DNA from: Anaerolineaceae bacterium
GTDB lineage: Bacteria > Chloroflexota > Anaerolineae > Anaerolineales > Anaerolineaceae
Assembly (NCBI GenBank): GCA_014860845.1
Contig: JACZIY010000633.1
Span: forward strand, 1-19,732
DNA length: 19,732 nt
Reading direction: 5' to 3'
Notes under the pieces: model-generated
Seen by the model: only the letters and a program-made list of their open reading frames with translations
Database searches by the model: none
Told to the model about the DNA's origin: nothing
Shown here: one piece after another, positions 13,693-19,732 of the stretch
How the letters are laid out: the number at the start of each line of letters is the position of its first letter
Position numbering within the stretch: the first letter of the stretch is position 1
Made by a program: the position numbers and the translations under genes

Positions 13693-15729
13693 TTACAATC
13701 CCAACCTGGATGCAATGGCATATACCCCACTGGCGGCACCAATTGAAACAACTAACATCAACAAAATGTTTACCATGGTCCATTTCCAGGAACCTGTTTC
13801 CTGTTTTATGACAGCGACTGTTGCCGCACAGGGAATGAACAATAAGGTAACCACCATAAAAGACAAACCAACTGCAGTCGAATACGTCATGGAGATGGTA
13901 TCAAGCAGACCAAACTCTGCTGTTCTACCATATAGAACACCCAATGTAGCGATAGCGTTCTCTTTGGCCATAAAGCTGGTGATTAAAGCCACGGTTAATT
14001 TCCAATCCAGTCCCATCCATTCACCTACAGGTGCGACGAAATTTCCAATTTGTGCCAGGAAACTGGTTTCGAGGTCACCTCCTGGAAATTCAGATAAAGC
14101 CCATACCACAATCGACATCATCAAAATGATGGTTCCAGCATGTTTCAAAAATGAGAGGGAACGCTGCCAGATAAGGAGCATAGCTGAACGCAAATTCGGA
14201 ATATGGTAAAGGGGTAATTCCATGATGAAGGCTGTTCGTTCACCTTTGAAAAAGATTTTATTCAAGATGACACCAACGATCATGAGAATTGCAATACTAG
14301 AAAGAATCAGACCCCAAGAAATAATAAAAGCATTACGCCCGAAAAATGCAGGTGCAATAAAAGCAATAACTGCCATACGGGCTGAACATGGCACAAATGG
14401 AGCCAAAAGGATCGTAAGAATTCTGGCTGGCCAGGATTCAATCACCCGAGTACCCATTACAGCTGGCACATTACACCCAAAACCAAGAAATAATGGTAAG
14501 AAGGATTTGCCATGTAGTCCCATCCAGTGCATAAAATTATCCATTACATAAGCGGCTCGTGCCATATATCCAATATCTTCTAAAAATCCAAACGCGGCAA
14601 AGAAAATTATTATTATCGGCAAGAAGGTAACCACAGCGCCTACACCACCAATAACACCATCGACAACCAGGCTAATCACCCAGTCTGGCGCATCGATTAG
14701 CCGTGATTGTGCTAACGTACCCAGTGGAACAAGAATTTTGCTATCCATCCATTCCTGGATCGGAGAACCAATCGTAAAAGTGAGCCAAAATGTCAAACCA
14801 AGAATAATGGCTAAAATGATCAACCCCCCAATAGGATGCGTAGTAAATTTATCCAGCCGATCAGTCAGACCCACCTGCCCTAATTTGGGTCGATTGACTG
14901 CTGCACGAATATTTCTTTCAATCCATTCATATCGTCCCGAAGCGATTGCCAACCCGGCATCTTCATGTTTCTTAAGAATTTCATCAATCGTTTCCCAGCG
15001 TTCGAGAGGAAGTACAGATTTCAGTATTTCATATATTTCAGAATCACCTTCCAGTAACTTCATTGAAGCCCAGTTTTTGGGGTAATAATCCGGCACAAAT
15101 CCATCAATCAATTGATCAATTAATTCTTTTACGTGTTGGTGATCGGCACTGATCTGGGGTAATCTGGGGTAAAACTCTAATTTTCCCTCGAAGAATTGAT
15201 CGAAGTAATCCAGGAGATCTCTGACCCCACTGGCGCGACTTGCAATCATAGGTATCACAGGAACACCCATGGCTTCCTGAAGTATTTTTGCATCAACGGT
15301 AAAGCCTTCCTGCTCCGCTACGTCGATCATATTCAAGACAATCATCAAGGGAGTTTCCAGAACGATTAATTCTGAAACCAGATAAAGACTGCGTTCAAGA
15401 TTGGCTGCGCTGACAACCGCAACTACCAGATCCGGTTTTTCCTGTAAGATGTAATTTCTGGCAATAATTTCTTCCGGAGAATTTGCGGAGAGACTGTAGG
15501 TGCCGGGTAAATCGATCAAGTGGATGGTGTGTTCATTGTGTTGAAATTCACCTTCTTTTTTCTCCACTGTCTTGCCTGGCCAGTTTCCCACATGCTGGTT
15601 GAGACCCGTCAAAAGATTAAAAATGGTGGACTTACCCATATTGGGTTGACCAGCCAATGCAATCGTCAGGGTGTCACTTTTGATACCATTCATGTCGGAT
15701 CGCTGTCTGAATTCGCGATACAAATTCAT
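13693..15729 (-). CDS. feoB: Ferrous iron transport protein B
   Basis: FeoB is the inner-membrane GTPase permease for Fe2+. The 678 residues have a cytoplasmic G domain: G1 GQPNMGKS (27-34), G2 around T54 (GNWPGKT), G3 DLPG (73-76), G4 NMID (133-136) and G5 SRA (163-165). A helical linker (~190-285) follows, then about eight to ten membrane segments with the two Gate regions (GFGCNVPAVMGTRVIES; PCSARMAVIAF) and ENAIATLGVLYG. The Cys of GCNVP and the second-gate Cys are present, as expected for metal passage. The start overlaps the feoA stop as ATGA, showing coupling, and feoC follows after three bases. All parts are intact and the gene is expected to be functional. Confidence 0.97.
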   Translation of the reverse strand: MNLYREFRQRSDMNGIKSDTLTIALAGQPNMGKSTIFNLLTGLNQHVGNWPGKTVEKKEGEFQHNEHTIHLIDLPGTYSLSANSPEEIIARNYILQEKPDLVVAVVSAANLERSLYLVSELIVLETPLMIVLNMIDVAEQEGFTVDAKILQEAMGVPVIPMIASRASGVRDLLDYFDQFFEGKLEFYPRLPQISADHQHVKELIDQLIDGFVPDYYPKNWASMKLLEGDSEIYEILKSVLPLERWETIDEILKKHEDAGLAIASGRYEWIERNIRAAVNRPKLGQVGLTDRLDKFTTHPIGGLIILAIILGLTFWLTFTIGSPIQEWMDSKILVPLGTLAQSRLIDAPDWVISLVVDGVIGGVGAVVTFLPIIIIFFAAFGFLEDIGYMARAAYVMDNFMHWMGLHGKSFLPLFLGFGCNVPAVMGTRVIESWPARILTILLAPFVPCSARMAVIAFIAPAFFGRNAFIISWGLILSSIAILMIVGVILNKIFFKGERTAFIMELPLYHIPNLRSAMLLIWQRSLSFLKHAGTIILMMSIVVWALSEFPGGDLETSFLAQIGNFVAPVGEWMGLDWKLTVALITSFMAKENAIATLGVLYGRTAEFGLLDTISMTYSTAVGLSFMVVTLLFIPCAATVAVIKQETGSWKWTMVNILLMLVVSIGAASGVYAIASRLGL

Positions 15730-15971
15730 TCTTTTTCTCTAGTTACCATAATCGTTTTTGCTTCTCCCCTTCCGAGAGCAATTCTGGTATCTCTCACAGT
15801 AACAACAATCGGACCATGGCCATAATTATGCGTCATGTAAATCATCACACCCGGCGTAAATCCCAGGGTAGATAAACGTGCATTAATATTTCTGCCAGCT
15901 TTCAGTGCACTGATAGTCGCACTTTCTCCTGATTTGAGATCCGCTAATGGTATGATAGATAACGATTGCAT
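15726..15971 (-). CDS. feoA: Ferrous iron transport protein A
   Basis: An 81-residue SH3-like FeoA protein, thought to act on the cytoplasmic side as a partner of FeoB. Typical patterns: MQSLSIIPLADLKSGESATI, LSTLGFTPGVMIYM and TRIALGRGEAKTIMV. AAAGGT lies about eight bases before the ATG. The stop overlaps the feoB start by four bases. It is the first gene of feoABC, with a well-formed promoter at 16079-16107. Confidence 0.95.
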   Translation of the reverse strand: MQSLSIIPLADLKSGESATISALKAGRNINARLSTLGFTPGVMIYMTHNYGHGPIVVTVRDTRIALGRGEAKTIMVTREKE

Positions 15972-16035
15972 TCATGTACCTTTAAAAAAACCATATTGAA
16001 TGGCAATTTATAGTTTTAAACCAATGAATTTTCAC

Positions 16036-16051
16036 TTGAACCAATCATAAT
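16036..16051. repeat. Direct repeat copy 1 near the feo promoter
   Basis: TTGAACCAATCATAAT on the plus strand, placed about 20-35 bases downstream of the predicted feo transcription start. A near-identical copy lies at 16125-16139. The shared core is TTGA(A)CCAATCATA. Confidence 0.45.
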
Positions 16052-16078
16052 GAAATTTTTCATCCATTGGATTATGAA

Positions 16079-16107
16079 ATTATAATTTGTACTTGCAATT
16101 AAGACAA
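16079..16107 (-). promoter_or_regulatory. Promoter of the feoABC operon
   Basis: Minus strand: -35 TTGTCT (16107-16102), exactly 17 bases, -10 TATAAT (16084-16079). Start expected near 16072, giving a ~100-base leader before feoA. Two copies of a 15-16-base repeat flank it. Confidence 0.65.
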
Positions 16108-16124
16108 ATAACAAAAACACAATA

Positions 16125-16139
16125 TTGACCAATCATATT
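16125..16139. repeat. Direct repeat copy 2 near the feo promoter
   Basis: TTGACCAATCATATT, about 20 bases upstream of the feo -35 and 89 bases from copy 1. The rest of the 15972-16244 gap is AT-rich and holds no gene that I can see. Confidence 0.45.
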
Positions 16140-16189
16140 ATTTATATCATATATACTGGTGATCAATGACTTAACCATTGCCAGGGGGT

Positions 16190-16226
16190 ATAAAAATACC
16201 CTGAGTCCATTTTCATCTCAGGGTAT
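16190..16226 (-). terminator. Intrinsic terminator of the bacterioferritin gene
   Basis: ATACCCTGAG and CTCAGGGTAT are perfect 10-base arms (16196-16205, 16217-16226) with an 11-base loop, 18 bases beyond the bfr stop. On the minus strand the stem runs into TTTTTAT. An overlapping alternative stem GGGTAT/ATACCC (16186-16201) uses the same bases. Confidence 0.8.
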
Positions 16227-16244
16227 CCACATCATTTTATTCTA

Positions 16245-16742
16245 TTATTGCTGGGGTAATCCAGCTTCTAGTTTTTTCGATCGCTCTATGGATTGTAATG
16301 CCAGATATCTTTCACCAAATTTTTCGACCTGGTCATTCTGCAGGTCGAATTGATCATAATGGCCTTCCTCTTCAGTTACCAATTGTTCGAACAACTTCTT
16401 GGTCACTGAATCAGCGTTGGCAGCAGATTCATTTGCCCATTTGTTGTAATTATTGACTGCATCTTCTTCCATTTTGATAGCTTTCTTGAGAATTTCGCTC
16501 ACATCCTGAATTTTTTCAACAGATTCAGCTGCTTCCATTTCGACATCACCCTTCAGGAACAGAATGCGTTCTGCGAGTAATTCTAAATGGGTCATCTCAA
16601 TGATGGCAATTCTTCTGAACATGGATGACAAAAGATCATACCCCTGATCGTCCATATGAAAATGGAAATACATATATTGATGAACAGCAAACAATTCATC
16701 AGCAACCGCTTTATTCAGTAATACTATACTTTTTTCGTGCAT
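16245..16742 (-). CDS. bfr: Bacterioferritin (haem-type ferritin)
   Basis: Bacterioferritin forms a 24-subunit shell that oxidises Fe2+ and stores it as a mineral. The 165-residue four-helix protein has all the usual di-iron residues: E16 and Y23 (DELFAVHQY), E49 and H52 (EMTH), E92, E125 and H128 (EEGH). M50 matches the Met that holds haem between two subunits. These positions are each two less than in the E. coli protein. The frame extends five codons to a TTG, but GGGAGG stands seven bases before the ATG at 16742, which is therefore the start. It lies upstream of feoABC in the same direction but has its own terminator, so iron uptake and storage are separate transcripts. Residues after ~150 are a short basic tail. 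Confidence 0.93.
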   Translation of the reverse strand: MHEKSIVLLNKAVADELFAVHQYMYFHFHMDDQGYDLLSSMFRRIAIIEMTHLELLAERILFLKGDVEMEAAESVEKIQDVSEILKKAIKMEEDAVNNYNKWANESAANADSVTKKLFEQLVTEEEGHYDQFDLQNDQVEKFGERYLALQSIERSKKLEAGLPQQ

Positions 16743-16765
16743 AACATACCCTCCCAATAATTTTC

Positions 16766-16781
16766 TGATAATTAATTATAG
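16766..16781 (-). promoter_or_regulatory. bfr promoter with overlapping palindromic (Fur/PerR-like) site
   Basis: The -10 TATAAT (minus, 16780-16775) is about 26 bases before the Shine-Dalgarno/ATG region of bfr, with a poor -35. It is overlapped by TGATAAT-TA-ATTATAG, close to the Fur-family 7-1-7 pattern but with two central bases, and containing the perfect palindrome ATAATTAATTAT. Iron- or peroxide-linked control is plausible given the gene, but not shown. Confidence 0.35.
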
Positions 16782-17056
16782 TGTATTCGTCTAAAAATAA
16801 AGTTAACTGGTGAAATTTATTGTCATAATAAAGCGATGTTTTTTGTCACAATCCGCAACTCTCAACCATTAAATCTATACATAAGACCAGGTGGAAATTA
16901 ACCCAAAACAACAGGCGTGATATTGTAAAATTTTATATAATGAACCTAGAAATCGAAATGGAGGCTTGAAGGATTAATGATTGACAACCTGTGATAAATA
17001 TTTACTTCGTAAAGGAAATTCCTTTTTCGTTTTTCGTTTTATTCACAGGATAAACT
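16782..17056. other. Divergent gap between bfr and ABC-F genes
   Basis: The 16743-17056 gap (~314 bases) holds the bfr promoter at its left end and the ABC-F leader at its right (below). Between ~16800 and 16930 the DNA is AT-rich without recognisable genes. A TTGTGA-17-TTATGA pair on the minus strand is a weak alternative bfr promoter. Confidence 0.3.
16936..17056 (+). promoter_or_regulatory. Promoter -10 and leader of the ABC-F gene
   Basis: TATAAT at 16936-16941 (weak -35) would start a transcript near 16948. The ~110-base leader holds a five-codon frame MIDNL (16977-16994) with AAGGA before it. Next comes AAAGGAAATTCCTTT (17011-17025), which folds back on itself and runs into TTTCGTTTTTCGTTTT, a terminator-like shape. 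AGGA (17047-17050) then serves the ATG at 17057. Leaders with a short ORF and a stop hairpin control several antibiotic-resistance ABC-F genes. Here it is only a resemblance. Confidence 0.35.
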
Positions 17057-18712
17057 ATGCTTCAGGTTACTCAAATTTCAAAAACATATGGGCTTGATCC
17101 CATTTTACAGGATATAAATTTTACACTAAACCCTGGTGATCGCTTCGGTCTGGTGGGGATTAACGGTACCGGAAAATCAACATTATTACGGATCATTGTT
17201 GGGGAAGAATCTGCGGATAAAGGTACTGTAAATTTCTTTCCACAGACTCTCAGAATCGGTTATCTGCCACAAGGAATGAGTGTGGAAGACAATTCGTCGA
17301 TCAGCTTCTTTTTGAGTGGAGAACTCGGTGAATTATCTGGACTCGAAGAGGAATTAAATAGGTTGGCAACCTACTTAGTTGATCATTCTGATGACCATGA
17401 GGTTCAATCAAAATTTGATCAGATTTTGAACCGAATCAATCTTAATCATGAGGTTCAACATCAAGCCCCGGTCATCCTGAATTCACTTGGCCTGGGGGGT
17501 TATGATCTCTCTACTCCAGTCGCTCATTTGAGTGGTGGGCAAAAAACGCGTTTGCTGTTATCAAAAGTTCTCATGCTGAAACCCCAGCTGCTGATATTGG
17601 ATGAACCCACCAATCATCTGGATATTGGCATGCTCGAATGGTTGGAAAACTGGATCAACCAGTTTCAGGGAGCAGTATTACTGGTGAGTCATGATCGCAC
17701 ATTCCTGGATCATACCGTTAATGGGATACTGGAACTGGATGAACACTCTCACAAGATTTCCTTCACCAGTGGTAATTACAGTGAATACCTGGACTTAAAA
17801 ATTGCCAGACAGGATAAGCAACTGCATGCTTATCAGGATCAGTTGGAAGAAATTGACCGGCTGCGCAAAGCTGCATCTGAAATGCGTTCCAAAGCCAAAT
17901 ATCACAAAGGCGGTAAGACCGATCCTTCCAAAACAGATGGATTCAGTATTGGTTTCTTTGCCAACCGCACAAAGGAGACTATTCAAAAAGCCAAAAATAT
18001 CGAGAAGCGGGTTGTGAAGTTACTGAATGATGGCATTGAAAAACCTGCCCGAACCTGGCAGATGCGAGTTGATTTTCAGGAAACACAAAACTCAGGCAGA
18101 GACGTTTTGATTCTGGATGATCTCAGTATTGGGTATGGAGATCTTGACCTCGTAAATCAAATTGATTTGATCCTGCGCTATGGAGAACGTGTGGCTTTGA
18201 TTGGAGATAATGGATCCGGAAAAACGACTCTTATCAAGACTATTCTGGCAGAGATACCCGCGTTAAGTGGCAACTTTCGGTTGGGAAGTCAGGTACAGAC
18301 TGGCTACATGTCCCAGGAGCAAAGTAAATTAGCGCCTGAATCGAGTGTTCTCGAGAGCATCAGCAAAATATTGTCCCAGAACGAGACTGAGAATCGCAGC
18401 TTCTTATCAAAGTATCTTTTCAAAGGTGATGATGTTTTTAAGCAGGTCAATAAACTCTCCTATGGAGAAAGAGCTCGGTTATCACTTGCCTGTCTGGTAG
18501 CCCAGGGAAGTAATTTCCTGATACTGGATGAACCGATTAACCATCTGGACATCCCTTCCCGTATCCAATTCGAAAAGGCATTGTCGGAATTTGAAGGCAC
18601 CGTTTTGGCAGTGGTACACGACCGTTACTTTATTGAAGGATTCGCCACCCAGATCTGGGTGATAAGGAATAAAAATCTTTACCAGAGAAAAGCTATAAAG
18701 TTTAAAGTTTAG
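17057..18712 (+). CDS. ABC-F family ATPase (ribosome-associated translation factor)
   Basis: ABC-F proteins have two ATPase domains and no membrane part. They bind the ribosomal E site, either helping translation or removing antibiotics. In 551 residues: Walker A GINGTGKS (34-41), signature LSGGQ (158-162), Walker B LLILDEP (E183), H212. A charged helical linker follows (~245-335, the arm that reaches towards the peptidyl-transferase centre). The second domain has GDNGSGKT (383-390), signature LSYGE (467-471) with Tyr in place of the first Gly, Walker B FLILDEP (E492) and H521. No C-terminal coiled-coil extension. Both catalytic Glu are present. AGGA is seven bases before the ATG. Whether it is a housekeeping (EttA/Uup-like) or resistance type cannot be decided here. 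It is convergent with the glycosyltransferase. Confidence 0.92.
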   Translation: MLQVTQISKTYGLDPILQDINFTLNPGDRFGLVGINGTGKSTLLRIIVGEESADKGTVNFFPQTLRIGYLPQGMSVEDNSSISFFLSGELGELSGLEEELNRLATYLVDHSDDHEVQSKFDQILNRINLNHEVQHQAPVILNSLGLGGYDLSTPVAHLSGGQKTRLLLSKVLMLKPQLLILDEPTNHLDIGMLEWLENWINQFQGAVLLVSHDRTFLDHTVNGILELDEHSHKISFTSGNYSEYLDLKIARQDKQLHAYQDQLEEIDRLRKAASEMRSKAKYHKGGKTDPSKTDGFSIGFFANRTKETIQKAKNIEKRVVKLLNDGIEKPARTWQMRVDFQETQNSGRDVLILDDLSIGYGDLDLVNQIDLILRYGERVALIGDNGSGKTTLIKTILAEIPALSGNFRLGSQVQTGYMSQEQSKLAPESSVLESISKILSQNETENRSFLSKYLFKGDDVFKQVNKLSYGERARLSLACLVAQGSNFLILDEPINHLDIPSRIQFEKALSEFEGTVLAVVHDRYFIEGFATQIWVIRNKNLYQRKAIKFKV

Positions 18713-18783
18713 AGTTTAAAGGTGAAAGCTAATCTCAAAACACACAAAACTCCTTCTTTTTTAAACCTCTTCAGACAACGCCT

Positions 18784-19732
18784 CTATTTGACTGGATTTT
18801 CGAATCCGATGGTGGTTTTAACAGTATAAGTTGGTTTGTGTTGTGCTTCGTGATATGTGCGCACCAACAGCTCCGCAATCAGCCCCATTAATATGGATTG
18901 GAAACCGAGTATAAAAAACATTGCAGATAACATGAACAAGGGAGAATCCAGAACAGAAATCTGCAATAAAATTTTCCGGAAAAAGAGATAGAGGAAAATG
19001 ATGCTGGATATACCCATTATCACAATACCGGTACCACCAAACAGGTAAATGGGTTTGTTAGCGTAAGAGTTTAAGAATTTCACTGTGAATAGATCCAGGA
19101 TCACCTTCAGAGTTCGCTCCAACCCATACTTCGCTTTCCCATATTTACGTGGATGATGGCGAACTGGTATTTCAATTAACTTCGCACCCACAGAATTAGC
19201 GTAAACCGGAATAAACCGATGCATCTCGCCATACAGACGAAATCCGGTCAACACTTCGCGGCGATATGCTTTTAAGGTGCAGCCATAGTCATGCAGATGT
19301 ACACCGGTAACCACCGATATTAATTTGTTTGCAAATAGTGATGGCAATGTTCTGGTGATGAAGGTATCCTTGCGTTTGGCTCTCCAACCACTGACGACAT
19401 CATAACCTTCATAAATCTTTTCTAACAGAATGGGAATATCCTGTGGGTCATTCTGTAAATCAGCATCCATCAATACAATGATTTCACCCTTGGCATGGTC
19501 AATTCCGGCAGCGATGGCTGCTGTCTGTCCAAAATTTCGACGTAAACCAATCACACGAATGTGCTCAGGGTCTCTAATCGCCAGTTCCGCAAGTCTGGTG
19601 TAGCTTTGATCTTTGCTGCCATCATCGACCAGAACCAGTTCCCAGGGTTGTTGAAAAGGCTGCATGGCATCGATAACTGCCTGGTACAGCAAGGGAACAT
19701 TTTCTTCTTCATTATAAACAGGAACGATTATT
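18784..19732 (-). CDS. GtrB/DPM1-like polyprenol-phosphate glycosyltransferase (N-terminus cut by right edge)
   Basis: A family-2 glycosyltransferase that probably transfers a sugar from a nucleotide donor to polyprenol phosphate at the inner face of the membrane. The frame is open to the window end, beginning IIVPVYNEEENVP, the usual start of this fold. Only a few N-terminal residues are missing. Further landmarks: ELVLVDDGSKDQS, LRRNFGQTAAIAAGI, the metal-binding MDADLQNDP, VSGWRAKRKD, YGCTLKAYRREV and RYHEAQ-like end. Two membrane segments (YLFGGTGIVIMGISSIIFLYLF and SAMFFILGFQSILMGLIAEL regions) close the protein, as in GtrB and ArnC relatives. A GtrA-like partner exists ~11 kb away. Between this gene and the ABC-F stop (18713-18783) are copies of GTTTAAA but no good terminator. 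Confidence 0.92.
   Translation of the reverse strand, partial: IIVPVYNEEENVPLLYQAVIDAMQPFQQPWELVLVDDGSKDQSYTRLAELAIRDPEHIRVIGLRRNFGQTAAIAAGIDHAKGEIIVLMDADLQNDPQDIPILLEKIYEGYDVVSGWRAKRKDTFITRTLPSLFANKLISVVTGVHLHDYGCTLKAYRREVLTGFRLYGEMHRFIPVYANSVGAKLIEIPVRHHPRKYGKAKYGLERTLKVILDLFTVKFLNSYANKPIYLFGGTGIVIMGISSIIFLYLFFRKILLQISVLDSPLFMLSAMFFILGFQSILMGLIAELLVRTYHEAQHKPTYTVKTTIGFENPVK

Noticed and set aside
13661..15085. Several plus-strand frames of 109-182 codons opposite feoB
   Set aside because: Mirror frames of feoB with low-complexity, unrelated translations and no start signals.
18700..18725. Repeated GTTTAAAG at the ABC-F end as a mobile-element border
   Set aside because: Only short AT-rich repeats, with no inverted ends or transposase. 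Likely chance or weak tail structure.

Overview
The window looks like chromosomal DNA from a bacterium with moderate-to-low GC (judged by eye, not computed). The gene mix suggests a Chloroflexota/Anaerolineae-like organism: a membrane-anchored Ig-like/WD40-like propeller protein, an RNHCP zinc protein, a small SET-domain protein and a TIGR02206-type membrane protein, alongside standard housekeeping genes. This placement is an inference from gene families only. There is no phage, transposon, CRISPR array, tRNA or rRNA that I can recognise. The genes are intact, apart from two cut by the window edges.

Layout. (1) 1-111: start of an unidentified minus-strand gene with its own promoter. (2) 302-2893, minus: nagA (GlcNAc-6-P deacetylase) followed 27 bases later by a membrane-anchored propeller protein. 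(3) 3023-5125, minus: large soluble PAS-GAF-GAF histidine kinase with no response regulator nearby. Its promoter overlaps a 16-bp palindrome and its mRNA is probably leaderless. (4) 5193-6715, minus: rsgA (ribosome-assembly GTPase) and an RNHCP zinc protein joined by an ATGA stop/start overlap. They lie behind a ~285-base leader holding a strong promoter, a perfect 10-bp hairpin and an intrinsic terminator whose arms can pair with each other. This is a candidate attenuator and the most interesting regulatory structure here. (5) 7205-7696, plus: GtrA-like flippase, convergent with a minus-strand methyltransferase and SET-protein pair (7702-8888). (6) 9191-10411, plus: MFS transporter preceded by an array of overlapping palindromes. 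Its end overlaps the end of minus-strand tex (10357-12489) by 55 bases. (7) 12688-13407, plus: TIGR02206/YwaF-like membrane protein. (8) 13444-16742, minus: iron block with bacterioferritin, then feoA-feoB-feoC in an overlapping operon. Each unit has its own promoter and terminator, and there are operator-like repeats. (9) 17057-18712, plus: ABC-F ATPase behind a ~115-base leader. (10) 18784-19732, minus: polyprenol-phosphate glycosyltransferase cut by the right edge.

Together: ferrous iron import (FeoABC) and storage (Bfr) form one functional block. RsgA, Tex and the ABC-F protein concern ribosomes, transcription or translation. NagA handles amino-sugar or cell-wall recycling. The GtrA-like protein and the GtrB-like glycosyltransferase are the two halves of a typical lipid-linked sugar transfer system, though about 11 kb apart here. 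I do not see a clearly new multi-gene system. The novelty lies mainly in the regulatory DNA and in the rsgA-RNHCP and methyltransferase-SET pairings.
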